In this document: one piece after another, positions 1-5,579 of the stretch
How positions within the stretch are numbered: position 1 is the first letter of the stretch
Layout: the number at the start of each line of letters is the position of its first letter
Source: Chloroflexota bacterium
GTDB lineage: Bacteria > Chloroflexota > Dehalococcoidia > JACQGW01
Length of the DNA stretch: 9,466 bases
Direction of reading: 5' to 3'
Assembly (NCBI GenBank): GCA_016199325.1
Contig: JACQGW010000086.1
Coordinates: 1-9,466 of the forward strand
Notes under the pieces: generated by a model
Told to the model about the DNA's origin: nothing
Databases searched by the model: none
The model's input: only the letters and a program-made list of their open reading frames with translations
Program-made: the position numbers and the translations under genes

Positions 1-35
1 CGAGTGTTTCCGCCAGTCGGATACGCGCGATCCGG

Positions 36-114
36 CTTCTTTCAGTGGACTCATGACAATACGGCGATCTCGCCCATCACTCATCACTCGTTCGCTCCAG
101 TTCAGCATGACAAT
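36..114 (-). repeat. Two degenerate arms of a GTCATGCTGA-type intergenic repeat
   Basis: Two arms read on the plus strand end in the same nonamer CATGACAAT, at 52-60 and 106-114, exactly 54 bases apart. Each is preceded by a CTTC/GTTCGCTCC-like segment (36-51 and 90-105). On the minus strand the second arm reads ATTGTCATGCTGA followed by a GAGCGAACG-like segment. This is the same family as the foldback at 9361-9447. Between them the heptamer CATCACT occurs twice in tandem (75-88). No coding potential is convincing in 1-212 on either strand. The family resemblance is recognised by eye and the first arm is strongly diverged. Confidence 0.5.
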
Positions 115-156
115 GGACGGGCCAGCCGATCTCCCACGGGTTTGCCGGATGCACCA

Positions 157-178
157 CTGGGGGGCCACGGACCCCCAG
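157..178 (-). terminator. G/C hairpin downstream of the CMD-family gene, possible terminator
   Basis: CTGGGGG (157-163) and CCCCCAG (172-178) form a perfect 7-bp stem with an 8-base loop. It lies about 35 bases after the stop codon of the minus-strand gene at 213-536. There is no T-tract on either side, so a classical intrinsic terminator is not shown. It may instead be part of the repeat family, because a comparable G-run/C-run module closes the window at 9449-9466. Confidence 0.3.
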
Positions 179-208
179 CCTCGAACCTCGAGTCTTGAAC
201 CCTATCCC
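167..208 (-). repeat. Degenerate heptanucleotide tandem array (consensus GGTTCRA)
   Basis: Read on the minus strand from 208 down to 167 there are six successive 7-base units, most beginning with GG: GGGATAG, GGTTCAA, GACTCGA, GGTTCGA, GGCTGGG and GGTCCGT. The array starts about four bases after the stop codon of the gene at 213-536 and runs in the same direction as that gene. A second array of the same period and consensus lies at 5501-5549. Confidence 0.55.
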
Positions 209-212
209 CCGC

Positions 213-536
213 CTACCGGGCCCTTTCTGCCGTCAGCACCTCGCGCGCCCACTTGAGGGCGGCGATCATCACCGGGAAGCTCGCCGTCGTCAGGCTGAGC
301 AGGATCGCGTGCTCGATCTCGGCCGGCGAGAGCCCCTCGTCGAGCGCCTTGCGGACATGGGAACGGACCCCTCCCTCGGATTCCGCGCCGATGGCGATCC
401 CGAGCTTGACCAGCCGCCGCGACCGCGTGTCCAGTGGACCGGCTTCGTGGAGCCTATCGGAGAGGCTGACAAAGCTGCGGGCGACGTCGGGATAGTCGCG
501 CTGGAACTGTTGGAAGATGTCAGGCAAGTAGTCCAT
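213..536 (-). CDS. Carboxymuconolactone decarboxylase / AhpD-fold family protein, cysteine-free
   Basis: A 107-residue all-helical protein of the CMD/AhpD-like superfamily. It shows the family core: a helix with RLVKLGIAIGAE (41-52), then GGVRSHVRKALDEGLSPAEIEHAILLS (55-81) and a C-terminal helix. The length is normal for a single-domain member. In AhpD-type peroxidase partners the segment before the conserved His carries CxxC; here the equivalent positions are S53 and G56, His60 is kept, and the protein has no cysteine at all. AhpD-like disulfide chemistry is therefore unlikely and the actual reaction is unknown. The ATG at 536 is well supported by AGGAGG at 543-548, six bases upstream. It lies 73 bases after the MFS gene on the same strand, with a TATAAT element between, so it may be transcribed both alone and by read-through. 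The superfamily call is firm; the function is not. Confidence 0.85.
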   Translation of the reverse strand: MDYLPDIFQQFQRDYPDVARSFVSLSDRLHEAGPLDTRSRRLVKLGIAIGAESEGGVRSHVRKALDEGLSPAEIEHAILLSLTTASFPVMIAALKWAREVLTAERAR

Positions 537-571
537 CGGGTTCCTCCTGGTGGAAATGCTGTCTCTCTCCG

Positions 572-577
572 ATTATA
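572..577 (-). promoter_or_regulatory. -10 element (TATAAT) for the CMD-family gene
   Basis: On the minus strand a perfect TATAAT occupies 577-572, 35 bases before the ATG at 536 and downstream of the MFS stop codon. No good -35 hexamer is seen at 16-18 bases (the 17-base position reads TGGGCC). The context TATAATCG is identical to the -10 element upstream of 7791. Confidence 0.45.
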
Positions 578-609
578 CAGCCTGCTTGCCCAGCGGCCCA
601 GGTTCCACT

Positions 610-1950
610 TCATGCCGGGCGAGGCGCAACCGTCGGGCTCGGGGAAGCCGGGTAGCGCGCGCCGATGGCGGCGATCAGGAGGGCAAGCATGACGCCGGCG
701 GCGGCGACGGTCGCCGGCGCGCCGACGTGGTCGACGAGGGCGCCAATCGGCAGCATGGAGAGCGGGACGAAGGACCACGTCATCAGGTAGACGCTCATCA
801 CCCGCCCATAGACCTCGCGGTCGGTGTTCAGCAGCACCAGGGTGCTGTTGATCGTCATGAAGCCCTGGCTGGTCAAGCCCACCACGAGCAACAGCGCGAC
901 CGAGAGCGCGTAGACGCCGGACAGGGCGAAGCAGACCAGGCTCACGCCGAAGCCGACGCCGGCGGCGAGCTGGATCCGCCCCTTGCCCGAGGAGTGGGAC
1001 AAATAGGCGATGGCCAGTGAGCCGACGAGCGAGCCGATGCCGACGGCGGCATACATCACGCCCAGCTCGGGCGGCCCGACGTGGAGCACGTCGGCCTGGA
1101 AAATCGGGAGGAGCTGCTGGAACGGCATCCCCAGCAGCACCGGGATGAAGGCCATGCCCATCAGCGCGCGCACCACGGGGCGGCTCCAGATGTACCGCAA
1201 GCCGACGAATACCTCTGCCAGCATCCCGCTCCGCCTGGTGACGGCGGCGCCGCTGGGCGGGAGCCGCCGGATGGTCAGGACGGCGCCGCCGTAGAGGAGG
1301 GCGACGGCGTAGAAGGCGACGGCGGGATTCCAGGCGATCAGGATGCCGGCGATGACGGGCGCCAGGACCCGGTTGGCGTTCATGCCGGTCGACGTCACGG
1401 CGAGGGCGTTGGGCAGTTGATCGGCCCCGACCAGCTCGGGGACGTAGGCCTGGCGGGCGGGCATGTTGAACGAGAAGACGGTGCCCTGGAGCAGGCCGAG
1501 CACGGCCAGGTGCCAGACCTCGACGACGCCGAGGTGGACGAGCACCGCGTTGACGAGCGCAATGAGGCCAAGGCTGGCCTGGCTGACGACGATGAGCCGG
1601 CGTTTATCGAACCGGTCGGCGGCGACGCCCCCGATGAGCGAGAGGAGCAGCGTGGGCAGGGCCCGGGCGAAGGAGACGACGCCGAGGGTTAGCGCCGAGC
1701 CGGAGAGGTCGTAGGCGAGCCAGGCCCGGGCGACGATGTCCATCTGCATGGCCGCCATCGCGAAGAGGGTGCCGAACCAGAGCAGACGGAAATTGGGGAT
1801 CGCCAGCGAGCTGAAGCCCCGGGCCAGACCGCCGGGGAGGGATGGCTTTCCATTGGCCGTAATGGCCGGTGCGACAGAGTGCGCTGGGACCGCCGGGGCC
1901 GGCGTGGGCTGGACGTCCTGCGCGTCTCGCTCCCGTTGGACAAGCGGCAT
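610..1950 (-). CDS. Major facilitator superfamily (MFS) transporter, probable drug or metabolite exporter
   Basis: A 446-residue inner-membrane protein with about 12 hydrophobic segments. The MFS motif A in the loop between helices 2 and 3 is clear: GGVAADRFDKRR at 107-118. The opening of the transporter domain (AIPNFRLLWFGTLFA, 50-64) and the second-half phrase ending YGRVMSVYLM match the proton-driven efflux branch that includes the enterobactin exporter EntS (MFS_3 group). Substrate cannot be told from sequence. Ahead of the first helix is a 45-residue Pro/Ala-rich cytoplasmic extension, longer than usual for the family; a later start is conceivable, but no internal Met lies between residue 1 and the domain. 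The ATG at 1950 has only a weak GAGAGTGAG stretch some 14 bases upstream. A promoter with an overlapping palindrome lies upstream (1981-2020). The CMD-family gene follows on the same strand. Confidence 0.9.
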   Translation of the reverse strand: MPLVQRERDAQDVQPTPAPAVPAHSVAPAITANGKPSLPGGLARGFSSLAIPNFRLLWFGTLFAMAAMQMDIVARAWLAYDLSGSALTLGVVSFARALPTLLLSLIGGVAADRFDKRRLIVVSQASLGLIALVNAVLVHLGVVEVWHLAVLGLLQGTVFSFNMPARQAYVPELVGADQLPNALAVTSTGMNANRVLAPVIAGILIAWNPAVAFYAVALLYGGAVLTIRRLPPSGAAVTRRSGMLAEVFVGLRYIWSRPVVRALMGMAFIPVLLGMPFQQLLPIFQADVLHVGPPELGVMYAAVGIGSLVGSLAIAYLSHSSGKGRIQLAAGVGFGVSLVCFALSGVYALSVALLLVVGLTSQGFMTINSTLVLLNTDREVYGRVMSVYLMTWSFVPLSMLPIGALVDHVGAPATVAAAGVMLALLIAAIGARYPASPSPTVAPRPA

Positions 1951-1980
1951 GGGCGGGGATACTCACTCTCAGGCTATCTG

Positions 1981-2020
1981 ATAACATGGTTATTGTACAC
2001 CTGATGGCCGGCGGAGGCAA
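1981..2020 (-). promoter_or_regulatory. Promoter of the MFS gene with a possible operator palindrome
   Basis: On the minus strand TTGCCT (2020-2015) is followed after exactly 17 bases by TACAAT (1997-1992), preceded directly by TG. This is a good sigma-70-type promoter and predicts a leader of about 35 bases before the ATG at 1950. The inverted repeat ATAAC-ATG-GTTAT (1981-1993) overlaps the downstream edge of the -10 and the likely start site, where repressors often bind. That it is an operator is inference; no regulator gene is encoded nearby. Confidence 0.45.
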
Positions 2021-2108
2021 ACGGACTGCGCGTGATCAGCCGATGGCCGGCGAACAACGTGACGGGGAGGCTGAGCGACTGTGCGGTAACGCGCGCGGCA
2101 AGGTAACG
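2003..2108. repeat. Short direct repeats in the divergent intergenic region
   Basis: GATGGCCGGCG occurs at 2003-2013 and again at 2042-2052, 39 bases apart. GGTAACG occurs at 2085-2091 and 2102-2108, 17 bases apart. They lie in the 249-base region between the divergent MFS and Asp-box genes. They could be regulator sites or chance. I found no convincing promoter for the plus-strand gene here. Confidence 0.3.
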
Positions 2109-2199
2109 AAACTGTCATCGAATTGCCAATCCCTCAGGCAGGAATCTGGCCTGGCCGTTGCAAAGCGTCAGGCACGATACTGCCACGAAGGGGTTGTCG

Positions 2200-3681
2200 A
2201 TGCAGCTTCCCACCTGGTTCACCCAGTCCTTTCGTATTCTGCTGGCCCTGGCCACATCGCTCCTGCTGGCCATGCCGCTCAACCCGACGCGTGCCGAGGC
2301 CGTCGTCGCGCTGACCCAGGTCGGTGCGGACTCGTTTACCAACAGCACCAGCCAGCACAGGACGGCGGTCGAGCCCGATACCTTTGCCCACGGCTCGACC
2401 ATCGTCTCGGCGTTTCAGCTCGGGCGATTCTTCAACGGCGGCGCCTCCGGTATCGGCTTTGCGACCTCGACGAATGGCGGCGCTACCTGGACCAGAGGCG
2501 CCCTCCCCGGCATCACCAAGTTCCTCGGCGGCACCTACGACCGCGTCAGCGACCCGGCCGTCGCCTACGACGCCGCCCACAACGTCTGGTTGGTCTCGAC
2601 GCTCGCGCTCATGGAGACTCCCTCGGTCACCGGCGTGGCCGTCCTGGTCAGCCGCTCGGAGGACGGCGGACTGACCTGGGCCAGCCCGGTGGTCGTCAAG
2701 AGCGGGGGTAACCTCGACAAGAACTGGATCGTCTGCGACAGCCACGCTGCGAGCCCGTTCCGCGGCCGCTGCTACGTCCAGTGGGACGACTTCTCCCGTG
2801 GCGACCTCATCGAGATGAGCACCTCGACGGATGGCGGGCTGACGTGGGGGACGGCGCTCCACCCGGCCAACAACGGCACCGGCCTGGGCGGCCAGCCTGT
2901 CGTCCAGCCCAACGGGACGGTCATCGTCCCCATCGCCAACGCCTTCGAGACCGCCATTCTCGCCTTCCGGTCGACCGACGGCGGTGAAAGTTGGAGCCGC
3001 ACTACCCTGGTGGCGCAGGTGGTCGACCACCGGGTGGCCGGTGGCCTCCGGACCGGCCCGTTGCCGTCGGCTGAGGTCGATGCCGCCGGCACGGTGTACG
3101 TGGTCTGGCAGGACTGCCGGTTCCGCCGGGGCTGCCGCTCGAACGACATCGTCATGAGCACGACCACCGACGGCCTCACCTGGTCGCCGGTCACCCGCAT
3201 CCCGATCGACAGGCAGAACAGTGGCGTCGACCACTTCATCCCCGGCCTTGCGGTCGACCCGGCGACGTCCGGCAGCACGGCCCATCTGGCCCTCACCTAC
3301 TACTACTACCCGAACGCCCGGTGCTCGACCTCGACCTGCCGCCTCTCCGTCGGCTACGTCTCGTCGCTCGACGGCGGAGTGAGCTGGAGCCAGCCGGTCC
3401 AGCTCGGCGAATCGATGAGCCTGAGCTGGCTGGCCAACACGTCGCAGGGATACATGGTCGGTGACTACATCTCGACCTCCTTCGTCGGCGGGTCCCCCTG
3501 GAGCGTCGTCGCGCTGGCCAATGCGCCGAGCGGGGGGTTCTTCGACGAGGCGATGCACGCGCCGGCGAGCGGCCTGGACCTCTCGTCGGGCGCCGCCGTC
3601 GCCACGCCGGGCGGCGAGCACCCGGTGCCGAACGCGGCCGCCGACCACGCCGCACCGCAGTCGCCCGTTACCCATCGCTAG
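2200..3681 (+). CDS. Secreted Asp-box (BNR) repeat protein, sialidase-like beta-propeller
   Basis: A 493-residue exported protein of the sialidase/neuraminidase-fold type. The ATG at 2200 is chosen because AAGGGG (2188-2193) sits six bases upstream and the product then begins with a clean signal peptide: hydrophobic core at 12-26 and an AEA cleavage motif at 32-34. An upstream TTG at 2158 would add 14 residues and hide the signal. Six Asp boxes (SxDxGxxW) mark propeller blades at about 90-97, 153-160, 209-216, 258-265, 321-328 (shortened, one Gly missing) and 389-396. Six cysteines fall in three close pairs (179/191, 306/312, 375/380), which suits disulfides outside the cell. I see no FRIP motif ahead of the first Asp box, so hydrolase activity on sialic acids is not shown; glycan binding or another propeller role is equally possible. 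It stands alone: the ABC operon after it has its own promoter. Confidence 0.85.
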   Translation: MQLPTWFTQSFRILLALATSLLLAMPLNPTRAEAVVALTQVGADSFTNSTSQHRTAVEPDTFAHGSTIVSAFQLGRFFNGGASGIGFATSTNGGATWTRGALPGITKFLGGTYDRVSDPAVAYDAAHNVWLVSTLALMETPSVTGVAVLVSRSEDGGLTWASPVVVKSGGNLDKNWIVCDSHAASPFRGRCYVQWDDFSRGDLIEMSTSTDGGLTWGTALHPANNGTGLGGQPVVQPNGTVIVPIANAFETAILAFRSTDGGESWSRTTLVAQVVDHRVAGGLRTGPLPSAEVDAAGTVYVVWQDCRFRRGCRSNDIVMSTTTDGLTWSPVTRIPIDRQNSGVDHFIPGLAVDPATSGSTAHLALTYYYYPNARCSTSTCRLSVGYVSSLDGGVSWSQPVQLGESMSLSWLANTSQGYMVGDYISTSFVGGSPWSVVALANAPSGGFFDEAMHAPASGLDLSSGAAVATPGGEHPVPNAAADHAAPQSPVTHR

Positions 3682-3683
3682 GT

Positions 3684-3712
3684 TTGACCCGGCGCCAACT
3701 TGGCGCTACACT
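3684..3712 (+). promoter_or_regulatory. Promoter of the ABC exporter operon with a palindrome in its spacer
   Basis: TTGACC (3684-3689), a 17-base spacer and TACACT (3707-3712) make a near-consensus sigma-70 promoter, two bases after the stop codon of the preceding gene. The predicted start near 3719 gives a leader of about 34 bases to the GTG at 3753. The spacer contains a perfect 15-base palindrome with a single central base, GCGCCAA-C-TTGGCGC (3692-3706), ending exactly at the -10. Its placement strongly suggests a repressor or activator site; the regulator is not in the window. Confidence 0.65.
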
Positions 3713-3752
3713 GTGGGCGCAAGCCCTCCACCAAGAGGAGCCCGGTATCGTC

Positions 3753-5579
3753 GTGCGGATCCTCGGACGTATCCTTTGGTCGCTGCTGCCGTACTGGCCC
3801 CAGGCCCTGCTGGCCTACGTCAGCCTGGTGGGCAACGTCGCCTTTACGCTGGCGGTCCCGTATCTGCTCAAAGAGGTCATCGACGTCGGCATCGCCGAGC
3901 GGCGGACGGATTTCCTCGCCATCGCCGGTGGCCTGGTCGTGCTCTTCAGCGTCCTGCGCGGCGTTGCCGGATTTGGCATGAGCTACCTCGGCGAAGCGGT
4001 CTCGCAGCGGGCGGCGCGGGACCTGCGCAACCGGCTGTACGACCGCATTCAGAGCCTCTCCTTCGCCTTCCACGACACCGCCCAGACCGGCCAGTTGATG
4101 TCGCGGGCCACGGCCGACGTCGACCAGATTCGGATGTTCCTGAACTTCGGCCTGCTGCGGAGCAGCCAGCTCCTCGCGATGTTCTTCGCCATCGCGGTGG
4201 TGCTCTTTCTGCTCAACTGGCAGCTCGCCCTGATCACCTTCGTCTGCCTGCCGCTCGTCATGGGTCAGGCCACGCGGGTCGCCCGGCGGCTCCGGCCGCT
4301 CTGGCTGTCCGTCCAGCAGGAGACCGGCGTGCTGACGACGGTTCTCCAGGAGAACCTGGCGGGCGTCCGGGTGGTCAAGGCGTTCGCCCGTGAGGAGCAC
4401 GAGCTCGACAAGTTCAACGCCGCCAACCGTGCCGTCCGGGAGAAGAGCCTGGAGGCGAACCGGCTGGCCGCCTTTAATCAGCCGTTCATGGCGTTCATCG
4501 TCAACTCTGTCACCGTGGTCGTTCTCTGGTACGGCGGCTGGCAGATCATCAACGGCGGCCTGACGGTCGGCGAGATCGTCGCCTTCCTGGGCTACCTGAC
4601 GCAGCTCGCGATGCCGGTGCGGATCCTCGGCTTCATGGTGAACCTGGCGGCTCGGGCTCTCTCGGCCGGCGAGCGCGTCTACGAGATCCTCGACGCCCGA
4701 TCGGCGGTCGCCAACCGCCCCGGCGCTCGGCCGATCGGCGAGATCCGCGGCCACGTCCGCTTCGAGCGGGTCTCCTTCCGCTACGGCCACGCCTCGCCGG
4801 TCCTCCGCGACGTCGACGTCGACGCCCGGCCGGGCGAGGCCGTCGCGCTGCTCGGCGCCACCGGCTCAGGCAAGACGACCATCATCAACCTGATCCCCCG
4901 CTTCTACGACGTGACCGACGGCCGGATCACCGTCGACGGCGCCGACGTCCGCGACGTCACCGTCGAGTCGCTGCGCGCCCACATCGGCATCGTCCTCCAG
5001 GACGTCTTCCTCTTCAGCGCGACGATCCGGGACAACATCGCCTACGGCGTCCCGCAAGCGACCGACGAGCAGATCCAGGCCGCGGCCCGGACGGCGCGTA
5101 TCCACGAATTCATCGCCGGGCTGCCGGACGGCTACCAGACCTGGGTGGGCGAGCGGGGCATCACCCTCTCGGGCGGCCAGAAGCAGCGGATCGCCATCGC
5201 CCGGACGCTCCTGCTCGACCCCCGCATCCTGATTCTGGACGACTCGACCTCGTCGGTGGACATGGAGACGGAGTACCTGATCCAGCAGGCGCTCGCCGAG
5301 GTCATGCGGGGCCGGACGACCTTCGTCATCGCCCAGCGCCTGCGGACCATCAAGCACGCCGACCAGATCCTGGTGCTGGAGAACGGCGCGATCGTCGAGC
5401 GCGGCCGGCACGAGGATCTCCTCGCCCGCGAGGGCTACTACCGCGAGATCTACGACCTGCAGCTGCGCGACCAGGAGGAGCTGCTGGCGCGCGTCGACGA
5501 GGTTTCGGGCTCAAGGTTCAAGGTCCAGGGTCCCAGGTTAGGGGAGGGGCGCGCCGCCGGTGGGGAGGCGCCGCGATGA
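3753..5579 (+). CDS. Heterodimeric ABC exporter, subunit 1 (degenerate ATP-site subunit)
   Basis: A 608-residue half-transporter: six-helix exporter membrane domain (about 15-300), then a nucleotide-binding domain (about 332-580). Walker A is GATGSGKTT (368-376), Q-loop Q416, signature LSGGQ (472-476). Two catalytic positions are altered: the Walker B motif ends D496-D497 where Glu is expected, and the switch His is Gln (Q528, in VIAQRLRT). This pattern is typical of the non-catalytic subunit of heterodimeric multidrug or lipid exporters such as the TM287/288 and BmrCD types. The GTG start at 3753 is preferred: AAGAGGAG lies at 3733-3740 (12 bases upstream, slightly long) and the product then begins at the usual family position; starts further upstream overlap the promoter. 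The last 25 residues or so are encoded by a heptanucleotide repeat and lie beyond the domain. The stop overlaps the ATG of subunit 2 (ATGA), implying translational coupling. Substrate unknown. Confidence 0.92.
   Translation: MRILGRILWSLLPYWPQALLAYVSLVGNVAFTLAVPYLLKEVIDVGIAERRTDFLAIAGGLVVLFSVLRGVAGFGMSYLGEAVSQRAARDLRNRLYDRIQSLSFAFHDTAQTGQLMSRATADVDQIRMFLNFGLLRSSQLLAMFFAIAVVLFLLNWQLALITFVCLPLVMGQATRVARRLRPLWLSVQQETGVLTTVLQENLAGVRVVKAFAREEHELDKFNAANRAVREKSLEANRLAAFNQPFMAFIVNSVTVVVLWYGGWQIINGGLTVGEIVAFLGYLTQLAMPVRILGFMVNLAARALSAGERVYEILDARSAVANRPGARPIGEIRGHVRFERVSFRYGHASPVLRDVDVDARPGEAVALLGATGSGKTTIINLIPRFYDVTDGRITVDGADVRDVTVESLRAHIGIVLQDVFLFSATIRDNIAYGVPQATDEQIQAAARTARIHEFIAGLPDGYQTWVGERGITLSGGQKQRIAIARTLLLDPRILILDDSTSSVDMETEYLIQQALAEVMRGRTTFVIAQRLRTIKHADQILVLENGAIVERGRHEDLLAREGYYREIYDLQLRDQEELLARVDEVSGSRFKVQGPRLGEGRAAGGEAPR
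5501..5549 (+). repeat. Heptanucleotide tandem array inside the 3' end of ABC subunit 1
   Basis: Seven consecutive 7-base units start with GG: GGTTTCG (5501), GGCTCAA, GGTTCAA, GGTCCAG, GGTCCCA, GGTTAGG and GGAGGGG (to 5549). Period and consensus match the array after the CMD-family gene (167-208), and both read in the direction of their gene. Here the array is translated and forms most of the basic, Gly/Arg-rich tail of subunit 1, downstream of the ATPase domain. Confidence 0.6.

Noticed and set aside
4..256. Small plus-strand open frames at the window start
   Set aside because: They run through repeat arms and the heptamer array, have no ribosome binding site and no recognisable product.
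2158..2199. TTG start extending the Asp-box protein by 14 residues
   Set aside because: The ATG at 2200 has a good ribosome binding site and gives a proper signal peptide.
3684..3752. TTG start extending ABC subunit 1 by 23 residues
   Set aside because: This stretch is the promoter (-35, palindrome, -10), and the family N-terminus fits the GTG at 3753.
2134..4790. Long antisense open frames (2134-3675 and 3678-4790, minus) opposite the Asp-box and ABC genes
   Set aside because: Compositional shadows, without ribosome binding sites or recognisable motifs.
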